From: Vulcanimicrobiia bacterium
GTDB taxonomy: Bacteria > Vulcanimicrobiota > Vulcanimicrobiia > Vulcanimicrobiales > Vulcanimicrobiaceae
Direction: 5' to 3'
Assembly: GCA_025934645.1 (NCBI GenBank)
Contig: JAICWY010000010.1
Coordinates: 1-64,000, forward strand
Length of the DNA stretch: 64,000 bases
Within the stretch, counting starts at the first letter, position 1; the number at the start of each line of letters is the position of its first letter. This document shows positions 16,112 to 25,091 of the stretch, one piece after another. The notes below the pieces were generated by a model. It was given only the letters and a program-made list of their open reading frames with translations, did no database searches and was not told the DNA's origin. The translations under genes and the position numbers were made by a program.

Positions 16112-17074
16112 CTACTTCCCGTGTTGCTCCGTTAGCCCGCCCGCGAATGCGACGCTGGCGGCGCCGACTTGGCCGGCATCGTTGCCCAGTTTTGCGATGA
16201 CGAGTTTCGTCGTGCCCTTCGGCACCATGGTCGTGAGCGCTTCGACGCGATCGCGTACGGCATCGAGCATGAAATCGCCCGCGGAGCTCACGCCGCCGCC
16301 GAGTGCGACGATCTCGGGATTCACGAACGCGATGACGTTCGCAAGGCCGATGGCCAGATCGGCTGTGAAGTTCTTCCACGCCGCAAGCGCGTGACCGTCG
16401 CCGGCCTGTGCGGCACGGCGAATCGCTTTGGAGCCGAGCTTATCGGGACTTTTCTCGAGCAGCATGCTGCGGGGAAACGACGGCGCCACCGCGACGGCGT
16501 GACGAAGCAATCCGGTGCCCGATGCTTGCGCTTCGAAGCAGCCGACCTTGCCGCATCCGCAGATGAATCCATCCGTCGGACGGATTTGATGGTGGCCGAT
16601 CTCGCCGGCGCCCGCGCGGTTGCCGACGAGCAGCACGCCGCCCGAGACGATGCCGCCGCCGATTCCGGTTCCCAGCGTGAGGAGCACGAAATTCCGCGTG
16701 CCGCGCCCCATGCCGAAACGGTATTCGCCCAGCGTCGCACAGCGCGCATCGTTCGCTACGAACACGGGCAGCGAGAACGAACTGCGTAACCGCTCGCCCA
16801 GCGGCGCGTTCTCCCACATGAAGTTCGGCGAGTACAGCACGGCGCCGCTGCGTAGATCGATGTTGCCCGGCGATCCGATGCCGATTCCGACGAGATCTTT
16901 TTCCTTGCCGTCCTTGACGGCAGGCCGGATCACATTCTCGACCGCGGCGATCACCGCCTCGAACGAGCGATCCGTGATGTCCTGCTCGTGTTGGCTCAAA
17001 ATCGTGCCGTCTTCTTGCACGACGGCAGCGGTGACGTGCGAACCGCCCAAATCGACGCCGATAGCCTTACGCAT
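16112..17074 (-). CDS. ROK-family sugar kinase (glucokinase-like)
   Basis: A 320-residue cytoplasmic kinase of the ROK family. The N-terminal phosphate loop GVDLGGSHVTAAVVQEDG is followed by VANDARCATLGEYRFG, the ATP site LTLGTGIGGGIVSGG, and the zinc-binding signature GEIGHHQ plus ICGCGKVGCFEAQASG. No helix-turn-helix domain is present, so it is an enzyme and not a repressor. Glucose is the usual substrate, but GlcNAc, ManNAc or mannose are possible. The ATG at 17074 has AGGAG five bases upstream. A longer open frame upstream is non-coding. It lies divergent from the cysteine-cluster gene. Confidence 0.93.
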   Translation of the reverse strand: MRKAIGVDLGGSHVTAAVVQEDGTILSQHEQDITDRSFEAVIAAVENVIRPAVKDGKEKDLVGIGIGSPGNIDLRSGAVLYSPNFMWENAPLGERLRSSFSLPVFVANDARCATLGEYRFGMGRGTRNFVLLTLGTGIGGGIVSGGVLLVGNRAGAGEIGHHQIRPTDGFICGCGKVGCFEAQASGTGLLRHAVAVAPSFPRSMLLEKSPDKLGSKAIRRAAQAGDGHALAAWKNFTADLAIGLANVIAFVNPEIVALGGGVSSAGDFMLDAVRDRVEALTTMVPKGTTKLVIAKLGNDAGQVGAASVAFAGGLTEQHGK

Positions 17075-17138
17075 TCTTGCTCCTGTACGCGTGTTTCCGG
17101 GGGCTGTTTCTGCCCGCTTGTCGAAGCCCCTATGCGCC

Positions 17139-17810
17139 ATGGAAACCATCGACCTCATCGCTCTGCGCAATTTCACGCGCGAGACCGGCCAGCCCACGCA
17201 TCCCGAACTGCTCGACGCGCGCCCGATCGAACGCGTCAAAAAGATCGAGATAGACGAAGAACACATAACGGTCACGTACAACCAGGACATCACCCGCTAT
17301 TACAACGCGAACGAAATCGTGCAACGGGAGTGGGAGTACAAATACAACGACGATCCGGAGATGGTAGCGGCAATCGCGCGCGTCATCGAACTCTCGCGCC
17401 GGCATCACAAAGACATGCCGGAGAACGTCGCGTGTCCGCCCGGATGCGCGGAGTGCTGTAGCGGCTACGAGCCGTTCGTGAGCCGCGACGACGTGCGCCG
17501 CATCGCCGCGCATTTGAAGATGACGCCGCGCGAAGTGATGGACGAGTACATCGTCAAGCGCAAATCCGCCGACGGTTATCACGTAGGCTGGGTTCGCAAA
17601 GTCACCGACGACGTCACCGACCAATGCGTCTTTTTGCAGGAAGCGCGCCCGGGCCGCTATTACTGCGGCATTTACGAAGCGCGCCCCGGAGACTGCCGCG
17701 AATTTACGCCAATCGGCTGCGCCGACGTGAACGAGTCGATCCGCCACGACCGTCCGATCAAGATCGGCGCGCCGTTCCAGCCCAAACACAGGAAGCAACG
17801 CAAGCGATAA
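17139..17810 (+). CDS. YkgJ-family cysteine cluster protein
   Basis: A 223-residue protein with a cysteine-rich cluster likely to hold zinc or an iron-sulfur centre: ACPPGCAECCSGYEPF, then CVFLQEA, YYCGIY, DCREFTPIGC. The N-terminal 100 residues are charged and lack a signal peptide. The family's biochemical role is not settled. The start is ATG 17139, as a nearby ATG at 17132 is out of frame. The 64-base gap to the divergent ROK gene must hold both promoters. The VPS10-like gene follows 13 bases after the stop and may be co-transcribed. Confidence 0.86.
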   Translation: METIDLIALRNFTRETGQPTHPELLDARPIERVKKIEIDEEHITVTYNQDITRYYNANEIVQREWEYKYNDDPEMVAAIARVIELSRRHHKDMPENVACPPGCAECCSGYEPFVSRDDVRRIAAHLKMTPREVMDEYIVKRKSADGYHVGWVRKVTDDVTDQCVFLQEARPGRYYCGIYEARPGDCREFTPIGCADVNESIRHDRPIKIGAPFQPKHRKQRKR

Positions 17811-17823
17811 GAACGGTGCGGGC

Positions 17824-20694
17824 ATGCTCGCACTAACGCTCTCTGCCGCGCTCGCGGCACACTCGAATCCGCTCACGTGGCGTCTTATCGGACCCTTCCG
17901 CGGCGGCCGCACTGTTGCGGTCAGCGGCGTTCGCAAAGAGCCCGGTACGTACTACATTGCCGCGACGGACGGCGGCGTGTGGAAGAGCACCGATTTCGGA
18001 CGTACCTGGTCGCCGATCTTCGACGGCCAGGACACCGGTTCGGTCGGCGCGATAGCTGTCGCGCAAAGCGATCCGAACGTCATCTACGCCGGTTCGGGCG
18101 AAGGTTTGCGCCGTCCCGATCTTTCCGTCGGCGACGGGGTTTACAAATCAACGGACGCCGGCAAAACGTGGAAGCATTTGGGGTTGCGCGACGGACAGCA
18201 GATAAACGGCATGGCCGTCGATCCGCAGAATCCGGATCGCGTCTTTGCAGCGGTGATGGGACATCCGTACGGCGCGAACGCCGAGCGCGGACTCTACCGC
18301 AGCACCGACGGCGGCGCGACGTGGACGAAAGTTCTCGGGAAGAACAGCGACACGGGTGCTGCCACCGTCGTCATCGATCCGGACAATCCGCAGATCGTGT
18401 ACGCGGCGCTTTGGGCCTCGCGCAATCCGCCGTGGCGTTTGAGCGACGAGCTGCAAATTTTTCAAGACGGCGGTCTGTACAAGTCCACCGACGGCGGCAC
18501 GACTTGGAGTCAATTGCACGGCGGACTGCCGGCCGCCGTCGGGCGCATCGGCCTGGACGTCTCGCGCAGCAACTCGAACCGCTTGTTTGCGTGGGTAAAC
18601 ACGGAAGACAAGTGCGGCATCTACCGTTCGGACGATGCGGGCGCAACGTGGACGAAAACCGACAGTGAAGAGCGGATCTGCGGACGCGGCGACGACTTCT
18701 CCGGCATCGGGATCGACCCGTCCGACGAGAACGTGGTGTACGTCACGAACACGACGACGTACCGTTCGGTGGACGGCGGTAAAACGTGGAAGGGCATCAA
18801 AGGCGCTCCCGGCGGCGACGATTACCACAGCGTTTGGATCGATCCGGACAACCGCAACATCATTTTGCTCGGCGCGGATCAAGGCGCCACGCTTTCGGTT
18901 AATTACGGCGCTACCTGGAGCTCGTGGTACAACCAGCCGACGGCGCAGCTCTATCACGTCATAACCGACGACCGTTTTCCGTACCGCGTGTTCGGCGGAC
19001 AACAAGAGAGCGGCAGCGTCGAAACGCTGAGCCGCAGCGACGACGGGGAAATCTGGTCGCGCTATTGGCATCCGGTCGGCGCCCAAGAGTACGCATACGT
19101 CGCGCCCGACCCGCTGCACCCGAACATCATTTACGGCGCGGGAGCCGGCACGGTTTCGCGCTACGACGAGACGACGCATCAAACGCAGACCGTCTCGCCG
19201 GTTTACGGCGGCCGCTTCTTCGTAAAAGGCTACCGCTACAACCGCACAAATCCGCTCGTCTTCAACCGCGTCGACAAACGCACGTTGTATCTGGGATCGA
19301 ACGTTATTTTCGCGACGCGCGACGGCGGAAAACACTGGAACGTCATCAGCCCGGATCTCACTCGCGAGCATCCCGGCGTCCCGGCGAATCTCGGCGCGTT
19401 CGCGAAGTCGCCGCTTGCAAAAGAGCAGCGCGGCGTCGTGTACAGCATCGCGCCGTCGTACGTGAACGCGAACGTCATCTGGGCCGGAACCGACGATGGT
19501 CTGGTGTGGATGACGCGCGACGCCGGCAAGCATTGGAGCAACGTCACTCCTCCGGCGATGGGCGCCTGGAACAAAGTCACGCAGATCGATGCGTCGCATT
19601 TCGATCCGCAAACCGCGTACGTATCGGTGAGCCGCCTGCGCCTGGACGATCTGCGCCCGTACATCTACCGTACGCACGACGGCGGAAAGCACTGGACGCT
19701 CGTCACGAGCGGGTTGCCGGCGGATGCGCCGGTGAACGCGGTGCGTGAAGACACGGTGCGGCGGGGCCTATTGTTTTGCGGAACCGAACGCACGGTGTAC
19801 GTCTCACGCGATGACGGCGCGCACTGGGAATCGCTGCAAAACAATCTGCCGTCGACGTCGATCCGCGATCTCGTCGTGCACGGCAACGACATCGTCGTGG
19901 GTACGCACGGCCGCTCGTTCTGGATTCTGGACGACATCGCGCCGCTGCGCACCGCGCCTTCGGGCAATCTCGCCGCAAACGGCGCGTATCTCTTCAAGCC
20001 CGCGAATGCTTACCGCGTGCGCCGCGACACGTGGAGCGACACGCCGCTGCCGCCGGAAGAACCGGCGGGACAGAATCCGCCCGACGGCGCGATTATCGAC
20101 TACGCGCTTGCAAGCGATGCGCGAGGACCGGTGACGATCGCGATTTACGACGCGGCCGGCCGCCTTGCGCGCGAATACAAGAGCATCGATAAGCCGGCGC
20201 CGATCGATCCGGAGATCACGGTTCCCACGTACTGGGTGAGGACGCCGCGCGTGCCCGCAGCAACGGCAGGGCTGCACCGTTTCGTTTGGGACTACCGGTA
20301 CGCGACGCCGCGCTCCGTGTCGTACGATTACCCGATCTCGGCTATCGAGCACGACACGCCGCTCGTTCCCCAGGGCGTGCTCGCAATGCCCGGGCGCTAC
20401 ACCGTAAAACTCACGGCGGACGGACACACCAGTACTCAATCGTTCGTTCTGAAAATGGATCCCCGCGTGAACATCGGCACCGCCGCGCTGCGCGAGCAGT
20501 ACGATCTCGCGACGCGCATCGTCTCGTTGATGAACCGCACGTACGCCGCAGCCAAGTCCGACAAACGCATGGCGCGCTTGAACGCTCAGCTCGGCAATCT
20601 GCTCGACGTCGTCGAGAGCGCCGATGCGGCGCCCGGTGCGCCGGTCATCGCCGCCGTCGATGACATCGAGCGTCAACTCAACGCACATCGCTAG
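17824..20694 (+). CDS. VPS10/sortilin-like beta-propeller protein with Asp-box repeats, secreted
   Basis: A 956-residue protein with a short leader (MLALTLSAALAAHS). About twelve Asp-box motifs can be read, for example STDFGRTW, STDAGKTW, STDGGATW, STDGGTTW, SDDAGATW, SVDGGKTW, TRDGGKHW, TRDAGKHW and SRDDGAHW, which gives a large sialidase- or sortilin-like propeller over residues 30-700. The last 250 residues form a separate beta domain and an Arg/Lys-rich helical tail. Such proteins are often annotated as glycosyl hydrolases, but no catalytic residues can be assigned with confidence. Scaffold, binding or peptidase-accessory roles are possible. Confidence 0.88.
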   Translation: MLALTLSAALAAHSNPLTWRLIGPFRGGRTVAVSGVRKEPGTYYIAATDGGVWKSTDFGRTWSPIFDGQDTGSVGAIAVAQSDPNVIYAGSGEGLRRPDLSVGDGVYKSTDAGKTWKHLGLRDGQQINGMAVDPQNPDRVFAAVMGHPYGANAERGLYRSTDGGATWTKVLGKNSDTGAATVVIDPDNPQIVYAALWASRNPPWRLSDELQIFQDGGLYKSTDGGTTWSQLHGGLPAAVGRIGLDVSRSNSNRLFAWVNTEDKCGIYRSDDAGATWTKTDSEERICGRGDDFSGIGIDPSDENVVYVTNTTTYRSVDGGKTWKGIKGAPGGDDYHSVWIDPDNRNIILLGADQGATLSVNYGATWSSWYNQPTAQLYHVITDDRFPYRVFGGQQESGSVETLSRSDDGEIWSRYWHPVGAQEYAYVAPDPLHPNIIYGAGAGTVSRYDETTHQTQTVSPVYGGRFFVKGYRYNRTNPLVFNRVDKRTLYLGSNVIFATRDGGKHWNVISPDLTREHPGVPANLGAFAKSPLAKEQRGVVYSIAPSYVNANVIWAGTDDGLVWMTRDAGKHWSNVTPPAMGAWNKVTQIDASHFDPQTAYVSVSRLRLDDLRPYIYRTHDGGKHWTLVTSGLPADAPVNAVREDTVRRGLLFCGTERTVYVSRDDGAHWESLQNNLPSTSIRDLVVHGNDIVVGTHGRSFWILDDIAPLRTAPSGNLAANGAYLFKPANAYRVRRDTWSDTPLPPEEPAGQNPPDGAIIDYALASDARGPVTIAIYDAAGRLAREYKSIDKPAPIDPEITVPTYWVRTPRVPAATAGLHRFVWDYRYATPRSVSYDYPISAIEHDTPLVPQGVLAMPGRYTVKLTADGHTSTQSFVLKMDPRVNIGTAALREQYDLATRIVSLMNRTYAAAKSDKRMARLNAQLGNLLDVVESADAAPGAPVIAAVDDIERQLNAHR

Positions 20695-20708
20695 ACTAAG
20701 GAGGCACC

Positions 20709-21110
20709 ATGCGCGTCAAAATCGCCCTCGGAACCGTTCTCTCGCTCTGCTTGTGCGCGGGCGCGGCGAGCGCCGCAGCGCCCACGGCAATAACCCTCCC
20801 GATGGCCGCGGAGAACGGCAGCAATGAATCGGGTACCGCCACACTCACGCAAACCGCGAAAGGCGTGCACATCGCCGTCGATCTCAAAAATGCGCCGGCC
20901 GCGGCTCAGCCGACGCACATCCATCCCGGAACGTGCACGAAACTCAACCCCGCGCCGGAATATCCGCTGACGAGCCTGACGAACGGCAAATCGGTGACCG
21001 ATCTTCCCGGCAAGAAACTCTCGGATTTGACCGGCGGCAAGTTTTCGATCAACGTGCACAAGAGCTCGGACGATCTGAAAACCTACGTTTCCTGCGGCCT
21101 GATCAAGTAA
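20709..21110 (+). CDS. Small secreted SOD/CHRD-like protein
   Basis: A 133-residue exported protein with a signal peptide (LGTVLSLCLCAGAASAAAP) and a compact beta-rich domain. The motif QPTHIHPGTCTKL and the late NVHKSSDDLKTYVSCGLI resemble the CHRD and Cu/Zn-SOD-like fold, including a possible disulfide between the two cysteines. The full set of Cu/Zn-SOD metal ligands is not evident, so dismutase activity is not supported. It starts at ATG 20709 after a strong AAGGAGG and is only 14 bases from the preceding gene. Confidence 0.72.
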   Translation: MRVKIALGTVLSLCLCAGAASAAAPTAITLPMAAENGSNESGTATLTQTAKGVHIAVDLKNAPAAAQPTHIHPGTCTKLNPAPEYPLTSLTNGKSVTDLPGKKLSDLTGGKFSINVHKSSDDLKTYVSCGLIK

Positions 21111-21114
21111 CGAC

Positions 21115-21711
21115 ATGCGGCAACACATGGAAACGCGCTCGTCAATCTCGCGCTTCGGGGAGCCGCCGGAAAGCGATCTTCCGGACGACATTCGCGAAAT
21201 CTACGACAAGAACCGTGAGAAGATCGGGTTCGTTCCCAACGTGTTCCGCGCTTACGCCAAACGCCCGGATCACTTCCGGGCGTTCATGGCGTATCACGAC
21301 GTGCTGATGAAGGGCCCGGGAAACCTCACGCGCGCAGAACGCGAAGCGATCGTCGTAGCCGTCTCTTCCGAAAATCGCTGCCAATACTGCATGGTTGCGC
21401 ATGGCGCGGCGCTTCGAATTCTCGGCAAAGATCCGATCGTCGCAGAACAGATCGCCAACAATTGGCGCACCGCGAGCATATCGCCGCGCCTACGCGCGAT
21501 GCTCGCGTTTGCTTCCCATGTGAACGAGCCGGGTTTCGCCGCCAGGGAGCGAGAGATCGACGAACTTCACCTGGCAGGCTTTAGCGACGAGGATATTTGG
21601 GACATCGCCGCCATCGCCGCATTCTTCGGCTTTTCCAACCGCATGGCCGGCGTCATGGACATGCGTCCGAACGTTGAATTCTATTCGATGGGCCGCGGAG
21701 AGCAAGGCTAA
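21115..21711 (+). CDS. AhpD-like / peroxidase-related carboxymuconolactone-decarboxylase-family protein
   Basis: A 198-residue helical protein. The redox motif ENRCQYCMVAHGAALR contains the CxxC and histidine of the AhpD-like family, preceded by the usual VPNVFRAYAKRPDHF and followed by AIAAFFGFSNRMAG. It belongs to the uncharacterised peroxidase-related branch and probably uses a thiol relay to reduce peroxides. The ATG at 21115 or the internal ATG at 21127 could start it. Its stop TAA (21709-21711) merges with the apparent ACG start of the next gene. Confidence 0.86.
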   Translation: MRQHMETRSSISRFGEPPESDLPDDIREIYDKNREKIGFVPNVFRAYAKRPDHFRAFMAYHDVLMKGPGNLTRAEREAIVVAVSSENRCQYCMVAHGAALRILGKDPIVAEQIANNWRTASISPRLRAMLAFASHVNEPGFAAREREIDELHLAGFSDEDIWDIAAIAAFFGFSNRMAGVMDMRPNVEFYSMGRGEQG

Positions 21712-22856
21712 CGAACCCCTTCGAAGAGATTTCGCTTGCGGAACTGCGCAAGCGCAGAAGCGAAAAGTGGGCAGCCTATCCCGCGGACGTGCTGCCGGCG
21801 TTCGTTGCGGAAACCGACTTCCCGGTTCCGCCGGCGATCCGATCGGCGATCGACGCCGCATTGGACTGCGGCGATACGGGCTATGCGTGGCCCGGTAGCG
21901 TTGCGCCGGCCTTCGCCGGATTCACGCGCCGCCGCTTCGGCTGGGAACCCGATCCGCAAACGATCTTCGAAGTTCCGGACGTTATGGCTGGCGTCGCGCA
22001 AGCGCTGCAGGTTCTAACGGAGCCCGGTGCCGGAGTCGTCGTCAATCCACCGGTGTACGCGCCGTTTTTCGAAACGATCCGCACCTCGCATCGCCGGTGC
22101 GTAGAGGCGCCGTTGCTGCGCGACGCCGCCGGCCGTTGGGATCTGGATTTCGAAAAGTTAGAGGAAGCATTCACAGCAGGCGCACGAGCGTATCTGCTTT
22201 GCAGCCCGCACAATCCGGTTGGACGTGTATGGACGGGCGAACAGATCGAACGTATAGCACAGCTTGCGACGCGATACAACGTAGCGGTCATCGCCGACGA
22301 AATTCACGCGCCGCTCACGATGCCGGGCATTGCGTTTACGCCGTTTCTTCAAGGCGGCGGCCGGGCGCGCGCTGTCTCGCTGATATCCGCGTCCAAAGCG
22401 TGGAACATCGCGGGCCTAAAATGCGGCGTGCTAGCAGCATCGCCCGACATAGCGGCGGCGGTAAAGGCGCGCCTGCGCAGCATCCCCACCGAGATTGAGG
22501 CGCGCGTCGGCCATTTTGGTTCGCTCGCCACGGCTGCCGCGTTCGAGCACGGCGATGCGTGGCTCGACGAAGAATGCGCGCATCTACGCAAAAACGCGCT
22601 GTTGCTCGAATCGCTGCTGCGCGAGCATATTCCGGCGGCCCGTTTCGTTTCGCCGCAAGCGACGTACCTGGCGTGGATCGACTGCAGCGCACTGGGAATG
22701 GACGAACCCGCAAAGCATTTTTTAACGCGCGGCCGGGTAGCGCTCGAGCGCGGAAACAAGTTCGGTACCGGAGGCGCGCAGCACGTGCGGCTTAATTTCG
22801 GAACGTCGAGCACCATTCTGCGCGAGATCGTCGCGCGAATGGCTAGAGCCGGATAA
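21711..22856 (+). CDS. PatB/MalY-like PLP-dependent aminotransferase or C-S lyase
   Basis: A fold-type I PLP enzyme of the MalY/PatB group (cystathionine beta-lyase-like). The Schiff-base lysine lies in SLISASKAWNIAGLKCG; other marks are LLCSPHNPVGRVWT and VIADEIHAPLTMPG. The family N-terminus is NPFEEISLAELRKRRSEKWA then YPADVLPAFVAETDFPVPP, yet no ATG, GTG or TTG precedes it. The first canonical codon, GTG 21789, would cut it off. ACG at 21711-21713 lies exactly where family proteins have their initiator methionine, within TAACG, one base away from the TAATG junction used at 29725. This gives 381 residues. The 3' end overlaps the convergent gene by 14 bases. Confidence 0.88.
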   Translation, partial: TNPFEEISLAELRKRRSEKWAAYPADVLPAFVAETDFPVPPAIRSAIDAALDCGDTGYAWPGSVAPAFAGFTRRRFGWEPDPQTIFEVPDVMAGVAQALQVLTEPGAGVVVNPPVYAPFFETIRTSHRRCVEAPLLRDAAGRWDLDFEKLEEAFTAGARAYLLCSPHNPVGRVWTGEQIERIAQLATRYNVAVIADEIHAPLTMPGIAFTPFLQGGGRARAVSLISASKAWNIAGLKCGVLAASPDIAAAVKARLRSIPTEIEARVGHFGSLATAAAFEHGDAWLDEECAHLRKNALLLESLLREHIPAARFVSPQATYLAWIDCSALGMDEPAKHFLTRGRVALERGNKFGTGGAQHVRLNFGTSSTILREIVARMARAG

Positions 22857-24120
22857 TCGTCGGGGGTTTGTAGGCTTTGGCGCGGGCGCGCGCGGCGAGG
22901 ACATTGGCGGCCATCGCGATCCAGCCCGTCAGCCCGAAGATTGCGCCGCGCGCCGCAAGCGCATTATCGCTGCGTAGCAGCGCAATCAAAATGGCCGCGA
23001 TTGCGAGTTGAAACGCAAGGAACGAATACCACGTCAGCCGGTTCTCCAGCAGCTCTTGCGGTGGCGTCTCGTCGTCTTCACCGCGGTAGATCGTCGAGAG
23101 CAGGCGGATACCGATGTGATACAGATGCGCGTTCACCATCTGGCCTGCCCAGCCGATGAGCAACACGAAGAAGTACGCGTCGCCCCACGGTTTTCCGGCG
23201 AGCACGTAGCCGCCGAGCACCATCGCGCACAAGAACCACAGCACGCTCACCGCGACGAACGCCTGGGGCGGACGGTGCGGATTCGTCGCGCGCCGCAAGA
23301 TGTCGAACGTATCGAAAGCATAACCGAGCGCGCCCAACGCGAACAACGCCCCGCCGATCCACCACAGAGTAGCATTGCCGGTAGAGAGCCCGGCCGCAAG
23401 AAGCGGAACGCCGAATAACGCGCACGATCCGACGACGATGTGCATCCAACGGAACCGGGTGGCGCCGCCGGTTATCGGACGCAGCGTTCGCATCGAGACG
23501 CCGAAGATCAGCAGCGAAAGCCACCCCAAAACGCCCAAATTGCCGTGCGCGGGCGGCAGCGTAGCAACCCACGCCGGTGCTGCGCGTCCGCTCAGCATCC
23601 ACGCGAGACCGAAGCCGATGATCGCCGTCGCAAGCAAGAACACGAACGTGCCCGAAAATGCCCGCGCAACGGCGCGTTGCACAGCCTGTCCTGAGCCTGC
23701 CGAAGGGCGCTTGCGGCGCATCGCCTGCGCGAGCGTAATGAACGCGCAGGCTACGTACACGATCAACGCCGCTAAAATCAGCGCGCCTGCGCCGGCAAGC
23801 GCACGCGGCTGCCCGAGGAACCCGTAGAGCAGCGCCGCCACGCCGATGCCGTAGAAAACGATGGACCAGCGCGCCGGGGTTTGTGCGCGCGGCTCCACGT
23901 CGACGAACGCAGGCAACGCGTGCTGCAGAACGCCGAGCGCGGCCATTGTCACCCAGCCGAGCGCGATCGTATGAATCCACGCGAAGCCGTACAAGCCGCC
24001 GGTAAGGTTTCCGGTCCACGCAGCCCACAAGATCAGCAGCCAGGAAAACCCGTGGCCGAGCTGCGCGTACATCAACGCAGCGGGCGGGATCCAATGACGG
24101 CGTGCGAAGACCGCGCTCAC
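22843..24120 (-). CDS. Polytopic membrane protein resembling NnrS / heme-copper oxidase subunit I
   Basis: A 425-residue protein with about 12 transmembrane segments. Histidines sit within helices in the manner of heme-copper oxidase subunit I or NnrS-type proteins (GHGFSWLLILWAAWTG, WIHTIALGWVTMAALGVLQH, PPAHGNLGVLGWLSLLIFG, VNAHLYHIGIRLLSTIYRG). The precise family is uncertain, and no subunit II is adjacent. It starts at GTG 24120, overlapping the dehydratase stop as GTGA. The cytoplasmic loop around residue 140 contains the octapeptide PSAGSGQA, encoded by a short interspersed repeat (23685-23707). Confidence 0.75.
   Translation of the reverse strand: MSAVFARRHWIPPAALMYAQLGHGFSWLLILWAAWTGNLTGGLYGFAWIHTIALGWVTMAALGVLQHALPAFVDVEPRAQTPARWSIVFYGIGVAALLYGFLGQPRALAGAGALILAALIVYVACAFITLAQAMRRKRPSAGSGQAVQRAVARAFSGTFVFLLATAIIGFGLAWMLSGRAAPAWVATLPPAHGNLGVLGWLSLLIFGVSMRTLRPITGGATRFRWMHIVVGSCALFGVPLLAAGLSTGNATLWWIGGALFALGALGYAFDTFDILRRATNPHRPPQAFVAVSVLWFLCAMVLGGYVLAGKPWGDAYFFVLLIGWAGQMVNAHLYHIGIRLLSTIYRGEDDETPPQELLENRLTWYSFLAFQLAIAAILIALLRSDNALAARGAIFGLTGWIAMAANVLAARARAKAYKPPTIIRL
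23685..23707. repeat. Short interspersed repeat inside a coding region
   Basis: CCTGTCCTGAGCCTGCCGAA plus GGG, whose other strand reads as the familiar CCTTCGGCAGGCTCAGGACA motif. I recognise this motif from memory as scattered through many bacterial genomes and metagenome bins, often within genes. Here it is in frame and adds a small, flexible, charged loop. No second copy is visible in this window. Confidence 0.6.
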
Positions 24121-25091
24121 GACGCTAACAGCGAGGTAAAGCGTTCCAAGTCGACGTTGCCGCCGCTGATAACGATGCCGGTGCGTTTGCCGGAAACCGG
24201 AATCTTGCCGCTCAGTACCGCGGCCAACGACGCCGCGCCGCTCGGTTCCATAACCAGCTTCATCCGCTCGAATGCAAAGCGCATTGCGTCTTTGAGTTCA
24301 TCGTCGCGTACCGTAACGATCTCGCGCACGTGCTCGCGCATGATGGGAAACGTGAGCGAACCGGGCGCCTGCGTTTGCAAGCCGTCGGCGATCGTGCGCG
24401 GGACGCCGATGTGCACGATCTCGCCCTTCTGCAACGATTGCTGCGCGTCGTTTCCGGCTTCCGGTTCGACACCGTACATCGCAATCGCGGGATTCGTGCC
24501 GTGCGCTGCCAGACACGAGCCGGAGAGCAATCCGCCGCCGCCGACCGGCGTGAGAACGTTGTCGAGATCGGGAACTTCTTCGAGCAATTCCAGTGCCGCA
24601 GTGCCCGCGCCGGCGATGATCTCCCGGTCGTTAAAGGGCGGGACCATGATCGCGCCGCGTTCGTCGCAGAGGCCCTGCGCGATCTCTTCGCGGTGCGAGC
24701 GGTACCGATCGTAGAGGATGACTTCCGCGCCATACCCTTCCGTCGCCGCAATCTTCGACTTGGGCGCATCTTCCGGCATGATGATGGCCGCGGGAATTCC
24801 GAGCAGCTTCGCGGCGAGCGCTACGCCTTGCGCGTGATTTCCGCTCGAAAACGCCACCACGCCGCCGCGCCGCTGCGCCTCATTCAATTGCACCAAACGG
24901 TTGTAGGCGCCGCGGAACTTGAACGCGCCCATGCGCTGGAAGTTCTCGCATTTCAAAAAAATACGCCCGCCGGCGCGAGCGTCGAGCGTGGCCGAGGTCA
25001 GCACCGGCGTGCGATGCGCAATGCCGTTCAACCGCCGCGCAGCCGCGCGAACGTCGTCTATGCTTAAGTCTGCGGCGCTGCGTGTATCCAC
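24117..25091 (-). CDS. Threonine/serine dehydratase (PLP-dependent ammonia-lyase)
   Basis: Converts threonine to 2-oxobutanoate and ammonia, or serine to pyruvate. A 324-residue fold-type II PLP enzyme with the Schiff-base lysine in MGAFKFRGAYNRL, the substrate loop FSSGNHAQGVALAAK and the phosphate-binding glycine loop TPVGGGGLLSG. It lacks the C-terminal ACT-like regulatory domain of biosynthetic IlvA, so it is more like catabolic TdcB. It starts at GTG 25091 inside the last 28 bases of the preceding lipoprotein gene and is coupled to the next gene by GTGA. Confidence 0.92.
   Translation of the reverse strand: MDTRSAADLSIDDVRAAARRLNGIAHRTPVLTSATLDARAGGRIFLKCENFQRMGAFKFRGAYNRLVQLNEAQRRGGVVAFSSGNHAQGVALAAKLLGIPAAIIMPEDAPKSKIAATEGYGAEVILYDRYRSHREEIAQGLCDERGAIMVPPFNDREIIAGAGTAALELLEEVPDLDNVLTPVGGGGLLSGSCLAAHGTNPAIAMYGVEPEAGNDAQQSLQKGEIVHIGVPRTIADGLQTQAPGSLTFPIMREHVREIVTVRDDELKDAMRFAFERMKLVMEPSGAASLAAVLSGKIPVSGKRTGIVISGGNVDLERFTSLLAS

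Noticed and set aside
18148-19692. Long minus-strand open frame opposite the VPS10-like gene
   Set aside because: Low-complexity Arg/Val composition and full overlap with a recognisable Asp-box gene.
22843-24120. Assignment as a true cytochrome oxidase subunit I
   Set aside because: Only scattered histidines match and no CuB motif (HPEV or YSHP type) is present, so it is called a distant relative.
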